Shown here: one piece after another, positions 39,154 to 47,125 of the stretch
How the letters are laid out: each line of letters begins with the position of its first letter
Numbering within the stretch: the stretch's first letter is position 1
Origin: Phenylobacterium sp.
Lineage (GTDB): Bacteria; Pseudomonadota; Alphaproteobacteria; Caulobacterales; Caulobacteraceae
Direction: 5' to 3'
Assembly (NCBI RefSeq): GCF_013911965.1
Contig: NZ_JACESE010000006.1
Coordinates: 124,001 to 188,000 of the forward strand
DNA: 64,000 bases
Program-made: the position numbers and the translations under genes
Notes under the pieces: generated by a model
Told to the model about the DNA's origin: nothing
The model's input: the letters and a program-made list of their open reading frames with translations, nothing else
Database searches by the model: none

Positions 39154-39876
39154 TCAGGCGAGCCAGCCCCTTTCCCAAGCCTCCGACGCTGCCACCGCCC
39201 GTTTGGGCGTATTCAGCAGCCCCTTGGCCTTCTCCAGGTGGTTGTGAACGGTCCGCGCCGAGATGCCGAGCAGCACGCCGATCTCGGCGTCCGTCTTGCC
39301 CGCCCGCACCCAGCGCAGGCATTCGGCCTGCCGCGGGGAGAGGGGACTCGGGAGCGGCGGGTTGAAGCCATCGACGATCTCGCGCCCGCGCAGCACGAAG
39401 TAGGTCCCCGCCAGATAGAGGGCGCCGCGCACCTCCGGGCACAGGTCCATCGCCGGCCCGCTGAAGGCCCCGGTAAGCACGGCCCCATCCGTGTCGCGAA
39501 CCGGCACCACGAAGCCTTCGCGGCAGCCGGTGTGCTCGAAACAGGCGCCCATAACCGCCTCGGCCCCACGCGTCCTGTACTCAGCGAGCGCTTCTGACCA
39601 GGCGAAGGGCCGCGCCGACCCCAGCAGCTGCTTCACCGCCGGATCGTCCTCCCAATAGGCGTTGCGAACGTAGTGGCGGCCCCACTCGCGCCACCGCTCG
39701 CCCACAAGCACCCTGGGATTGATCGGCTGCCCGGGCACGTGGATCAGGTTGGCGGACAGGCAGGAGACCCCGAACGGCTCCAGCCGCACCTTCAGATCCT
39801 CTGCCAGAGCATCCGCATCATCGATCCCGTCGATCTGAGCGACAAACTCCAGAACCCGTACAACTTCACTTCGCAT
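39154..39876 (-). CDS. LuxR-family regulator with autoinducer-binding-type domain (solo)
   Basis: The 240-residue protein has an N-terminal region of the autoinducer-binding type (W and D residues in WREWGRHYVRNAYWEDDPAV and a GFVVPVRDTDG strand). A C-terminal GerE-type HTH follows: LSPRQAECLRWVRAGKTDAEIGVLLGISARTVHNHLEKAKGLLNTPKR. No luxI-type synthase is present in the window. Beside a relaxase gene it recalls TraR-type control of transfer genes; ligand and targets are unknown. It lies downstream of the relaxase on the same strand, 91 bp apart. Confidence 0.88.
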   Translation of the reverse strand: MRSEVVRVLEFVAQIDGIDDADALAEDLKVRLEPFGVSCLSANLIHVPGQPINPRVLVGERWREWGRHYVRNAYWEDDPAVKQLLGSARPFAWSEALAEYRTRGAEAVMGACFEHTGCREGFVVPVRDTDGAVLTGAFSGPAMDLCPEVRGALYLAGTYFVLRGREIVDGFNPPLPSPLSPRQAECLRWVRAGKTDAEIGVLLGISARTVHNHLEKAKGLLNTPKRAVAASEAWERGWLA

Positions 39877-39967
39877 GCGGCCCTCGAAACGCTAAGCGCG
39901 TGCCGCCACCCCAACGCAACCCATACTTGATCTTCGAACAATGGGGCGCGTTTTGGGCAAACGCTGT

Positions 39968-41212
39968 TCAGAGGCCGCGCTCCGCCGTGGAGCGGCCAAG
40001 CCCGAGGATCTGCGCGCCCTTGGGTCCGGGCATGAGCTCCACCTGGGCGCCAAGCTTCGGGGACGACCGGCCAAATGCCAGCCGCGCGTAGTGCTCGGTC
40101 CCGGCTCTGTCCCGGACGATGACGTAGGCCGCGCCGCCCAGCTCGTCGTGCGAGCCGCTCCGCACGACCCGCCCGCGCACCTTCTGGTCGCCAAGCTGCT
40201 GCACATTGCGCGCCCCCTCGAGCCGGCGCTGGTTCAGGGTCCGGATGACATCCTGCCGGATCTGCAGCGTCCGCAGCTTCACCTCGAGGTCCGCCGCTAG
40301 CCGATATCGGTGCCCGAAAGGCGACGCGAGGCCGAGCTTCTCCAGGTGCCGCAGCCGGCCGCGGGTCAGGGCCGCCCAGGCGTCGCTGCGTCCGACGCCA
40401 TCGTCCACCAGGCCGTCCTGATCGGCCGCCGCCAGCAGCCTTCGGTCGAAGCCGGTAAAGCGGTCGACCCCCGTCTCCTTCCAGATGCGCCGCTCGGCCT
40501 CTGCCCGGCTGAGATCCCCCAGCCGCTCCTGCGCCACCTCCTGCGCCCGCGCCCTGAAGCCGTAGCCGATGTAGTCCCGCGGGATAACCAGGTCGCGGCC
40601 GTCGTCCCGCTTACCGCGGACCAGCACATGCGCATGCGGCTGGTCGGTGTCGAAGTGGCAGGTCCCAATCCACGCCAGCCCCGGCTCGCCAAGGTCGGCC
40701 GACACCCGCGCCATCACCTCCCCGACGTAGCCCTTCAGGTCGTCGATGCGGTCGCCGTGCTCGGGCGAAATGATGAAGCGGAAGTGGTGCCGGTCTGCAC
40801 CCCAGCCGCCGGTCCTCTCGACAGCATTGAGGCCTTCGGCGTCCCGATCAAAGAACTCCGGCCTCGCCCCCTCGACGCCGGCGCCGCTCCGCCCGAGATA
40901 GGCCACGTGCCGCGCCAGAGCCGCGCCGCGGACTGCGCCCTTGCCCTTATGCCGGCAGACCAGCGCCTTGACGATCACCCGCTGCCGGACGTCCAGCCGG
41001 AAGGCCCGGCCGGAGCGTCCCTGCGCCGCCTTGAGCACCCCTGAACGATCCCCGAGAGCGAACAGCCGCGACGCGGCCAGCCGCTGGTAGAGCGCCGTCC
41101 GGACGCCCTGCCGATCCCGCTTCATGGACCGTGGAAGCCGAACGCGCGGCCCTTCCTCCTCGCGGCCGTTCGCCCCTGAAAGCCGGGCCTCTATCGCCTG
41201 TCTGACGAGCAT
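39968..41212 (-). CDS. VirD2/RlxS-like relaxase, probably C-terminally short
   Basis: The 414-residue protein contains the relaxase core: RHVAYLGRSGAG (Tyr105 a candidate nicking residue), RHHFRFIISPEHGDRIDDL, and the metal-binding HFDTDQPHAHVLVRG (H186, H193, H195). A linker with LDRR/RLRHLEKLGLA follows, as in relaxases carrying DUF3363. Relatives I know are clearly longer, so the C-terminal part may be lost. It would nick the element at oriT; a candidate lies about 125 bp upstream at 41338-41366. No coupling protein or type IV secretion gene accompanies it. Confidence 0.82.
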   Translation of the reverse strand: MLVRQAIEARLSGANGREEEGPRVRLPRSMKRDRQGVRTALYQRLAASRLFALGDRSGVLKAAQGRSGRAFRLDVRQRVIVKALVCRHKGKGAVRGAALARHVAYLGRSGAGVEGARPEFFDRDAEGLNAVERTGGWGADRHHFRFIISPEHGDRIDDLKGYVGEVMARVSADLGEPGLAWIGTCHFDTDQPHAHVLVRGKRDDGRDLVIPRDYIGYGFRARAQEVAQERLGDLSRAEAERRIWKETGVDRFTGFDRRLLAAADQDGLVDDGVGRSDAWAALTRGRLRHLEKLGLASPFGHRYRLAADLEVKLRTLQIRQDVIRTLNQRRLEGARNVQQLGDQKVRGRVVRSGSHDELGGAAYVIVRDRAGTEHYARLAFGRSSPKLGAQVELMPGPKGAQILGLGRSTAERGL

Positions 41213-41337
41213 CGCAGGCCTCTCCTGCTGCTGATCCAGCCGGCTCGCAGGCGTAACTCAACGAAAGTCGCAGATCGGCGGCGTCGCGCCAGCAAGCCGC
41301 TGACAGCGTAGAAGAAAAACGCCCCGCGAACATCCTC

Positions 41338-41366
41338 CTTTTATCTTGCCCTAAGCAAGAAAACAG
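41338..41366. other. Candidate oriT / nic region
   Basis: In the 320-bp gap between the relaxase and DUF2493 genes, an AT-rich patch holds TTTTATCTTGCCCTAAGCAAGA. TCTTGC (41344-41349) and GCAAGA (41355-41360) form an inverted repeat. TATCTTGCCC differs at one position from the RP4-type nic sequence TATCCTGCCC (consensus YATCCTG then Y). Position beside the relaxase gene fits. No coding capacity is seen in this gap. Confidence 0.45.
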
Positions 41367-41471
41367 AGATTTCCGCCGCTGCTCATCTATTCAGATCAAC
41401 AGCCATCAACACGCGACAACATTCAAAAGCATGACGCGAGTCGGCCGCCGCGAGCAGTGGCTCCATCCGAC

Positions 41472-41512
41472 AAAAAGAAAGCCCCGCCCGGCTGGGGAGC
41501 CGAACGGGGCTG
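41472..41512 (-). terminator. Intrinsic terminator of the DUF2493 gene
   Basis: On the minus strand AGCCCCGTTCGGCT, loop, then AGCCGGGCGGGGCT followed by TTCTTTTTG. It begins 21 bp after the stop at 41533 and so separates this gene from the relaxase gene. Confidence 0.8.
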
Positions 41513-41532
41513 AAGATCAGGCTTTGAAGACC

Positions 41533-42465
41533 TCAGTGAGGACGCTGACGGATGGCCATGTGCCGCAGCCCCTGGGCCGCCGCCTGCTGCGCCATGTTGA
41601 GCGCCGGCCCGAACGGCTTCGACCCGTCCGCCCGCGCGTCGTCCAGCGAGTGGCTCAGGGTCAGGCAGCAGGCCGGCTGTAGCGCCAGAAGCTCGTCGTT
41701 CGCCCGGAACGGCGCCGCCTTCCCATGCCGCTCGAAGTCAGCCTTCGCCAGCACGAGCTTCACGCCCTTCTGCCGCGCCCAGCGGATGGCGAGCTTCTCC
41801 GCGCCCTTCGCTCCGGTGGTGGCTAAGGCCATGTCCGGCCACTGCGCCTTGGCCCAGTTCAGGGCGTCGAAGATGCGGTTCGCATCCGCCGCCGTGTCAG
41901 CCATCGGCGCCGCCCGGAAGGCGACGATCGGACCGCCCGGGTCCTGCTCGGCCCTGCGCCGCGCTTCGATCCCCCGCAGCGCCTGCTTGGCCTCCAATTG
42001 CGCCGCCGTCAGGTGCGTGCCGCGCCGGCTTCCACGCCAGGCCGTCCAGACGTCGCCGGTCTGGGTGGTGTAGAGTTCCGAGGCGGCGTCGCGGATCAGC
42101 TCCGCCGCCATCTGAGCCACGTCCGCCGAGCGCGCCTTCAGCGTCGCCTCCTGCAGCTCGGTATCCGCAAGCTCGGACCCGTCGAAGTCCCGCTCCAGCA
42201 CCCGCATGCGGTCCCGCGCCCGGTCCGCCTCACGCTCGATCCGGCCCGCCGCGGAATGGAAGGCGCCGATCAGGCTCTCGGCCAGGATCGCCTGGACGTC
42301 CTCCAGCGCGGTCTCGCCGACCACATCCAACAGCTCGGTCATCATCGCCTGCCCGAGCTGGACGAGCGCCGCTTCCGTCGGATGCGGACGCGCATCCTCG
42401 ATGCCAGCGGCCATCACGTCGAACGCGGTATCGCCGGAATTGAAGGCATGCAGGGAGAAGGTCAT
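41533..42465 (-). CDS. DUF2493 (SLOG-like) domain protein
   Basis: The 310-residue protein has a helical N-terminal region and a C-terminal DUF2493 domain: IFDALNWAKAQWPDMALATTGAKGAEKLAIRWARQKGVKLVLAKADFERHGKAAPFRANDELLALQP. DUF2493 proteins belong to the Rossmann-like SLOG fold that binds nucleotide-type ligands, and are regular passengers of alphaproteobacterial conjugative elements. The exact role is unknown. It is preceded by a non-coding, strongly structured region of 336 bp. Confidence 0.85.
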   Translation of the reverse strand: MTFSLHAFNSGDTAFDVMAAGIEDARPHPTEAALVQLGQAMMTELLDVVGETALEDVQAILAESLIGAFHSAAGRIEREADRARDRMRVLERDFDGSELADTELQEATLKARSADVAQMAAELIRDAASELYTTQTGDVWTAWRGSRRGTHLTAAQLEAKQALRGIEARRRAEQDPGGPIVAFRAAPMADTAADANRIFDALNWAKAQWPDMALATTGAKGAEKLAIRWARQKGVKLVLAKADFERHGKAAPFRANDELLALQPACCLTLSHSLDDARADGSKPFGPALNMAQQAAAQGLRHMAIRQRPH

Positions 42466-42801
42466 GGGAAGCTCCTTTGAGCGAAGAAGCCGTGCGCCCT
42501 ATGCGCAACGACCCTCTCCCCGCCCACGTCGGGCCCCGGGATGTCACCGGAGCGGAGCCGAAGGCGCAGCGCAGGGGAACGGCCGCCTGGCCGTTGACAT
42601 CCAGGGTGACGTGACAGGATCGGAGGTCGTTGTGTGGGGGCATTGCGCCCGCCAAAGGCGGGCGCTCCGTCCGGCGCGCCCCTCGCGCCGGGACGGACGA
42701 ACGATCAGGCGCCGCGGTCTGTTCGACGGCGTAGGCGCCGTCGCACCTGGGAGGTGTCCGCACGCGATTGGACGGGGCCCAACACCCAGGGCCGTCTTCA
42801 C
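42466..42801. other. Structured non-coding region with two stacked hairpins
   Basis: No convincing gene. GCGCCCGCC (42645-42653) pairs with GGCGGGCGC (42657-42665) over an AAA loop. It is followed without a gap by a 13-bp stem with one bulge (42666-42678 with 42684-42697). It lies between two minus-strand genes and may be the leader of the DUF2493 gene or a terminator pair; no U-run follows on either strand. Confidence 0.5.
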
Positions 42802-43791
42802 TCAGCGAAGTTGGAGATGCACCTCTTCTATAGGCGGAAGCGGTGTGCCCCTATCCAGAGACCGGACGACGGATTCCGGTGGGCGACGACTCGCAAACCC
42901 GCCATCGACGTGGCGCAGGAAGAGCGAGGCCAAAGCGATGAAGTTGGCCTTCTGATCCGAAGGGCCGCAACAGTCTGCATATCGCCGGCTCTCCGAGCCG
43001 CAGCCGCAGAGTTCATCGGGTCGGCATTCGACCCGCCTGTAATACGCCTGAAGGTGAGGGTGGCCGTGAAGGAGCGCATACTGCTTGCCCGGCCACCGGC
43101 CAAGATGAGCTAGATGCAGGTGCCTCAGCGCCCAGACCGTATAAAGGTCGAGTAGAGTTCGCAGATCGCCGCCTTCGTCCCACGCGTGATCGTCAGCGGA
43201 AAAGGCGCAGATCGAACCGTCCTGGAAGTTCGTGTGGCGGGGACCGATCCACACGGGACCGTCGGCGCCGCGCCAATACGCCCAGCCGCGGACGCCCGCG
43301 CCAGGTCGATCAGGCAGGGCGACGAGGAACGTGACTCTGTGGGGGAGTCCGGTGAGCACCAAGCTGTCCGCCACAAGCCACGTTCCCTTCTCGTCGGGGT
43401 GTAGCTGCGCCGAAGGGTAAGCCTCCTTCAGGCAAGCGGCCTGGCCCACGTAAGCGGCGCGAAGATCTGTGCTGCCGATCCGTGGTGGGGAACGGGGCGG
43501 CCGTGGTCGATCGGCTGCCCCTTGCCGTCGGGCGGTCCTTTGCCGTGGTCCGGCTGAGGGTCTTGGCGGGGTCGATCCTGCATCACCGATGTCCTTTTCT
43601 TGCAGAAGGTTGAGGCCGAGGCTGACGACGCCTCGGTTGTGCACACGGAGCGGGCGCTGCTCGTCGAGCGCTTGGCCCAGTTCCCGCAGCACAGACATCA
43701 CCTCAGGTGCTAAGGGCTCTTCCTTCGGTGTCTGAGCTGTGCGAATCTGTGTCACCAGCACAGCTTCGGGCGCCGACCCGGAGTGTGTCAA
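42802..43791 (-). CDS. E2-like (ubiquitin-conjugating-fold) protein with SEC-C zinc motif
   Basis: The conserved part runs from about residue 108: LRAAYVGQAACLKEAYPSAQLHPDEKGTWLV, a beta meander, then GPRHTNFQDGSICAF (H186, N188, C195), which matches the HPN...GxIC pattern at an E2 catalytic site, and DHAWDEGGDLRTLLDLYTVWALRHLHL. C-terminal CGCGSESRRYADCC (262-275) is a SEC-C zinc motif. Of the start choices only a TTG at 43791 gives the full frame. Its first 100 residues are Arg/Pro-rich and partly doubtful, so the true start may be internal. Divergent from, and 24 bp away from, an XRE-ImmA gene. No E1 or JAB gene is nearby. Family assignment rests on motif resemblance only. Confidence 0.6.
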   Translation of the reverse strand: MTHSGSAPEAVLVTQIRTAQTPKEEPLAPEVMSVLRELGQALDEQRPLRVHNRGVVSLGLNLLQEKDIGDAGSTPPRPSAGPRQRTARRQGAADRPRPPRSPPRIGSTDLRAAYVGQAACLKEAYPSAQLHPDEKGTWLVADSLVLTGLPHRVTFLVALPDRPGAGVRGWAYWRGADGPVWIGPRHTNFQDGSICAFSADDHAWDEGGDLRTLLDLYTVWALRHLHLAHLGRWPGKQYALLHGHPHLQAYYRRVECRPDELCGCGSESRRYADCCGPSDQKANFIALASLFLRHVDGGFASRRPPESVVRSLDRGTPLPPIEEVHLQLR

Positions 43792-43815
43792 GGCGTGTCG
43801 TTCGCACAGAGCATT

Positions 43816-44757
43816 ATGGCATCATTCGAAGACCAGCTGATCCAGGCGATGAAGCGCAAGCGCGAGGCCGAGGGCTTGAGCATTCGCGCGCTTTCCGCCG
43901 CCATCGGGATCAGCTTCTCCACCCTGGCCCGTATCGAAAGGGGAGAGGGGCAGCCCGACAACAACTCCAAGATCAGGCTGTTGGAATGGCTGGGAGCCGA
44001 CGCGGAAGCCGCCGGCCTAGGCTTCGAGAACGTCGCGCTTGTGCACTTCCGCGCAGCGAAGAACGTTCAGTCCACGACGGTGCGTACTTTGCTGAAGGCG
44101 GCGGATTGCCTCCGCCGCACGCTCGGCGGCCACAACGCGCACCGCCCTGCCGACGAGGTCGGCGACGGCGCGTCCGAAGCGGTGTCGCTTTCGAAGGAAG
44201 AACTTGAGCAGACCGCGGAGCGATTTCGCGCGGATCTCGGCCTCGCGCCGGACCAGCCATTGGACAGCCTGCGCATCAAGGTGGAGGGCGTAACTGTCGT
44301 CGGGGCAAGCGTGTCCGACAGCCTTGAGCCGAGCCTTAAGGCCGCCCTGCTCGGTGGCTTGAGTGGAGAGTGGTCCGCGATGAGCGTACCGCTGGATGCC
44401 GACCACGATGAATGGGCCGTCCTGCTTAACGACAGCCATACTGTTGAACGGCAGCGCGTGACCGTCCTCGAAGAGTTCTGGCACATCCTGTTAGGGCATA
44501 AGCTTACCAAAATCTCTCGCGTGGCCGAAGCCTACGGGCGGACTTACGACAGCGCCGAAGAGCACGACGCCTACTACTGTGCCTCAGCGACTCTTCTGCC
44601 GAGAGCGGCTGTGGCGGGCGCTGTCGCCGAAAAGCAGACATCAGCGCAGATCGCGGCAAGATTCGGCACCTCGCCAGAGCTCGTCGACTACCGGATCAAG
44701 CGCCTCGGCCTCTGGCGCGAGCACGTAGGAAAGCAGGTTCAGCTCGCACCGGAATAA
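43816..44757 (+). CDS. XRE-type HTH protein with ImmA/IrrE-like domain (EExxH variant)
   Basis: The 313-residue protein has an N-terminal HTH (IQAMKRKREAEGLSIRALSAAIGISFSTLARIERGEG, residues 9-45). A C-terminal domain resembles ImmA/IrrE metallopeptidases: QRVTVLEEFWHILLGHK (E219, E220, H223, H228) and a later EEHDAYYCASATLLP. The first His of HExxH is Glu, so either the metal site differs or activity is lost. A short segment before the end (ISAQIAARFGTSPELVDYRIKRL type) looks like a second HTH. The ATG at 43816 is preferred to a GTG at 43783. The divergent layout suggests it regulates the E2-like gene. Confidence 0.78.
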   Translation: MASFEDQLIQAMKRKREAEGLSIRALSAAIGISFSTLARIERGEGQPDNNSKIRLLEWLGADAEAAGLGFENVALVHFRAAKNVQSTTVRTLLKAADCLRRTLGGHNAHRPADEVGDGASEAVSLSKEELEQTAERFRADLGLAPDQPLDSLRIKVEGVTVVGASVSDSLEPSLKAALLGGLSGEWSAMSVPLDADHDEWAVLLNDSHTVERQRVTVLEEFWHILLGHKLTKISRVAEAYGRTYDSAEEHDAYYCASATLLPRAAVAGAVAEKQTSAQIAARFGTSPELVDYRIKRLGLWREHVGKQVQLAPE

Positions 44758-44920
44758 ACGCGCCCCCGCGTGAGGGATCGTCACCCGAAGGGCGGAGACC
44801 CGGCACGGGGCTCCGGGAGCCGCGCCAGCGGCGAGTAGAGCCCGACCCGGCCGTCAGGCCGGGGCACGCCCGTCGCTCGCTATTCCAGCGGCAAGGCGAG
44901 CATCTCCCACCGACCCTGGA

Positions 44921-45451
44921 TTAGCCGGCATCCCCCATCGCTTCGAGCTCGATGGTGCGCCGCACCGTCGCATCGAGAATGCAGCCTCCGCTGTTGAGAA
45001 TATCCATCGTGCCGCCGCTCTGGCTCTCGGAGGCGCACTTCGTGTCCCGGAACTTGATCCAGGCGCGCTGGGCGTCCCGGAGCTTCTGCCGCGGCGCCTC
45101 TTCAAGTCCGCGCATCACCTGCTGGTAGGCGGCGTTCAACTTGCCGTCCTGCACTTCGATCTCCGCCGAAGTGCAGTCGGCCATCGCCACGGTCACGCCT
45201 TGCGCGGCCTCACCAGTGCTCATGCACGCGTCGTATGCCGGGGAGTAGCGCGCCTCCACGGACGAGGCGTCGGCCGCAGGGGCCACTGACGGGGCAGCTG
45301 CCTGAGCCGCTGGCGGCTGAGGCGCCGGCGCTGCGGCTATGGTGGTATCGACGGCTCCGGCGTTCGTGGCGGCCTTGTCTGCTGAGCGGTCACAGCCAGC
45401 CAGGACAGCGACCGCAGCGAAGGCAGTCGCAATGAGAAGCATATGGCGCAT
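44921..45451 (-). CDS. LprI/DUF1311-type lipoprotein
   Basis: The 176-residue product has a lipoprotein signal (LLIATAFAAVAVLAGC), an Ala/Pro linker, and a DUF1311-like domain. That domain has Cys residues at ACMSTGEA, MADCTSAE, FRDTKCAS and GGCILDAT and the phrase LNAAYQQVMRGLEEAPRQKLRDAQRAWIKFRDTKC, as in LprI lysozyme-inhibitor relatives. It is the last gene of a three-gene minus-strand set, 5 bp after the 266-residue lipoprotein gene. The in-frame extension upstream overlaps that gene and is rejected. Confidence 0.82.
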   Translation of the reverse strand: MRHMLLIATAFAAVAVLAGCDRSADKAATNAGAVDTTIAAAPAPQPPAAQAAAPSVAPAADASSVEARYSPAYDACMSTGEAAQGVTVAMADCTSAEIEVQDGKLNAAYQQVMRGLEEAPRQKLRDAQRAWIKFRDTKCASESQSGGTMDILNSGGCILDATVRRTIELEAMGDAG

Positions 45452-45456
45452 GATTT

Positions 45457-46257
45457 CTACTCCCCCCGCCAGCCTTCCGGGAGCGACTCCAGCTCCGCGG
45501 GCTTGGCCCAGGCTATGTGATAGATGCCGCCGGGCTGCGGCTCTCCGATGGTCGTGATGCTCAGAACGCGCCGATCGGGCGCGATCCAATAGACGGTGCA
45601 GAAGCCCATGCCGGTGCCGGAGCAGGTTTCGACCTCCGGCAGGTCCGTATCGGCTTCGCAGTCGAGATACTCGCCAGAGGCCATTTCCTGAGCACAGACC
45701 CGCCGTGGCTCGGATGCCGCCTTGGCGGGCCGGTAGCCGAGGGCGAGAAGCTCCGTGCGGGCCCGCCAGTAGCTGTCGGACAGCTTCGGCGCATCGGCGG
45801 GCGGCGCCGGCGGGATTGAGGGAAGGCCACGGGCCGTCGGGGGATACGAGATGGACGTGACGCGCGGCGGGGCGCCCTCGGTGTCCACGACGACGTAATG
45901 ACGCCACCCTTCGGCATCGGTCTCCAGAAACAGCCCCGAGCAGGCGCCGGTCGCGGGATCACAATCCAGCTCAGGGTACTGCGCGTCTGGGCGCTCGGGC
46001 TTGTCCGACGCGATCACCAGACCGCGCCGCAGCAGGTCCGCTCTCGCCGCGACATAGTCGGCCGGCACGCCTGGAAACTGCGAATCGGCGACGACGCCGG
46101 ATGCGGCGCCGGCGCGGCTTATCACCGTCGTGTCGACAGGCTGCTCAGACTCGGGCGGCTTACGTCCGTCGCAGGCGCTGACGATCAGCGCCGCGCTCAA
46201 AGCAAGACTGAGCGCGGAGGTGCGCTGGCCGCACCTCTCCAGGTTCACCGGTCGCAC
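45457..46257 (-). CDS. Hypothetical lipoprotein (266 aa)
   Basis: Signal with lipobox LSAALIVSAC followed by a Cys-containing body (LDCDPATGACSGLFLETD, VCAQEMASGEYLDCEADTD, ETCSGTGMGFCTVYW). It seems to be two similar halves, each starting with a PADYVAARADLLRRG / SDSYWRARTELLALG helix and followed by a Cys-pair loop. No named family recognised. It lies 2 bp after the 235-residue membrane protein gene and 5 bp before the LprI-like gene, so probably one operon acting in the periplasm. Confidence 0.72.
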   Translation of the reverse strand: MRPVNLERCGQRTSALSLALSAALIVSACDGRKPPESEQPVDTTVISRAGAASGVVADSQFPGVPADYVAARADLLRRGLVIASDKPERPDAQYPELDCDPATGACSGLFLETDAEGWRHYVVVDTEGAPPRVTSISYPPTARGLPSIPPAPPADAPKLSDSYWRARTELLALGYRPAKAASEPRRVCAQEMASGEYLDCEADTDLPEVETCSGTGMGFCTVYWIAPDRRVLSITTIGEPQPGGIYHIAWAKPAELESLPEGWRGE

Positions 46258-46259
46258 CG

Positions 46260-46967
46260 TCAGGCCGACGCAGGCGAGGACCCGCCAGCCCCTGGCGTGC
46301 GGTCCACCATCTGCACAAGCCGAAGGTTCCGCTCGATCTTCACGAAGATGAAGCAGAACACGATCAGGAGGAAGACGAGCAGGGCCACGGCCGCCACCGC
46401 GATCGCCTGCAGCGCAGCGGCGTTGTCGGCGGCCTTCTTGGCGGCCTGCGCCTCGACGTTCGACTGGAATTTCTGGTCGTGCCAGTTCAGCAGCTCATTG
46501 ATCTGATCCATCTGGAGCGGACTGCCCTTCGACACGACCAGCTGTTCCATGAGCCGCTTGAGGCTGGCCCCGTAGGCACTCTGATATTCGTAAGGCAGGG
46601 CGTCGTGCCGCTCCATCAGCACGCGGGTCGCGCCGTTCACGTCGAGGTCCTCGCCGAGGCGCTCCTTGTCGTAGCGGGCCAGAAGCGCAACCGCCTCCTT
46701 GATGCTTTGTGGCGTTTCCGGCTGGGCGGCCGTTGGCGGGGCCGCTGCTGTTTCGATGCCTTCCGCGCGCTTCTCGCTGACGAATTCCGACAGGCTTCCG
46801 CCGGTCGTCTGCTGCTGCTGCGAAGCGCCGCCGAGCTGCTGCATGAGCAGCGGCGCTGACCGCACGCAGCCAAACACGACGATCACCAGCGCGATCGTTG
46901 CTGCAGCCAGAATGATGACTCTTAAAATCGAGAGATAGAATCCCTCGATGCGCGAAAGCAGCGCCAT
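46260..46967 (-). CDS. Hypothetical membrane protein with two helices
   Basis: The 235-residue protein has a membrane helix near the start (ILRVIILAAATIALVIVVFG), a long hydrophilic region of about 150 residues that may face the periplasm, and a second helix (ALQAIAVAAVALLVFLLIVFCFIFV) near residues 188-212. No family recognised. It is the first gene of a compact set with two lipoproteins, suggesting an envelope assembly or protection function carried by the element. Confidence 0.7.
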   Translation of the reverse strand: MALLSRIEGFYLSILRVIILAAATIALVIVVFGCVRSAPLLMQQLGGASQQQQTTGGSLSEFVSEKRAEGIETAAAPPTAAQPETPQSIKEAVALLARYDKERLGEDLDVNGATRVLMERHDALPYEYQSAYGASLKRLMEQLVVSKGSPLQMDQINELLNWHDQKFQSNVEAQAAKKAADNAAALQAIAVAAVALLVFLLIVFCFIFVKIERNLRLVQMVDRTPGAGGSSPASA

Positions 46968-47076
46968 GTAATCCCCCCTTCCCGATGACGACTTGTCTCG
47001 GGCCCCACGACATTCAACCAGAACGAGCTGCGCCTTGGCAATCCTACTTCCAGCAGGCCGACAGGTGAGCGCAAAT

Positions 47077-47103
47077 GGCCCCGCCGGCGAAGCCGACGGG
47101 GCC
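47077..47103 (-). terminator. Hairpin after the SSB gene
   Basis: GGCCCCGTCGGC, short loop and GCCGGCGGGGCC on the minus strand, 22 bp after the SSB stop. No clear U-run follows, so termination efficiency is uncertain. Confidence 0.55.
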
Positions 47104-47125
47104 GAACTCGATGTGTCGAAGAGCT

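Noticed and set aside
39877-39967. lux/tra box between the relaxase and LuxR-type genes
   Set aside because: The 91-bp gap shows no convincing dyad of the lux-box type.
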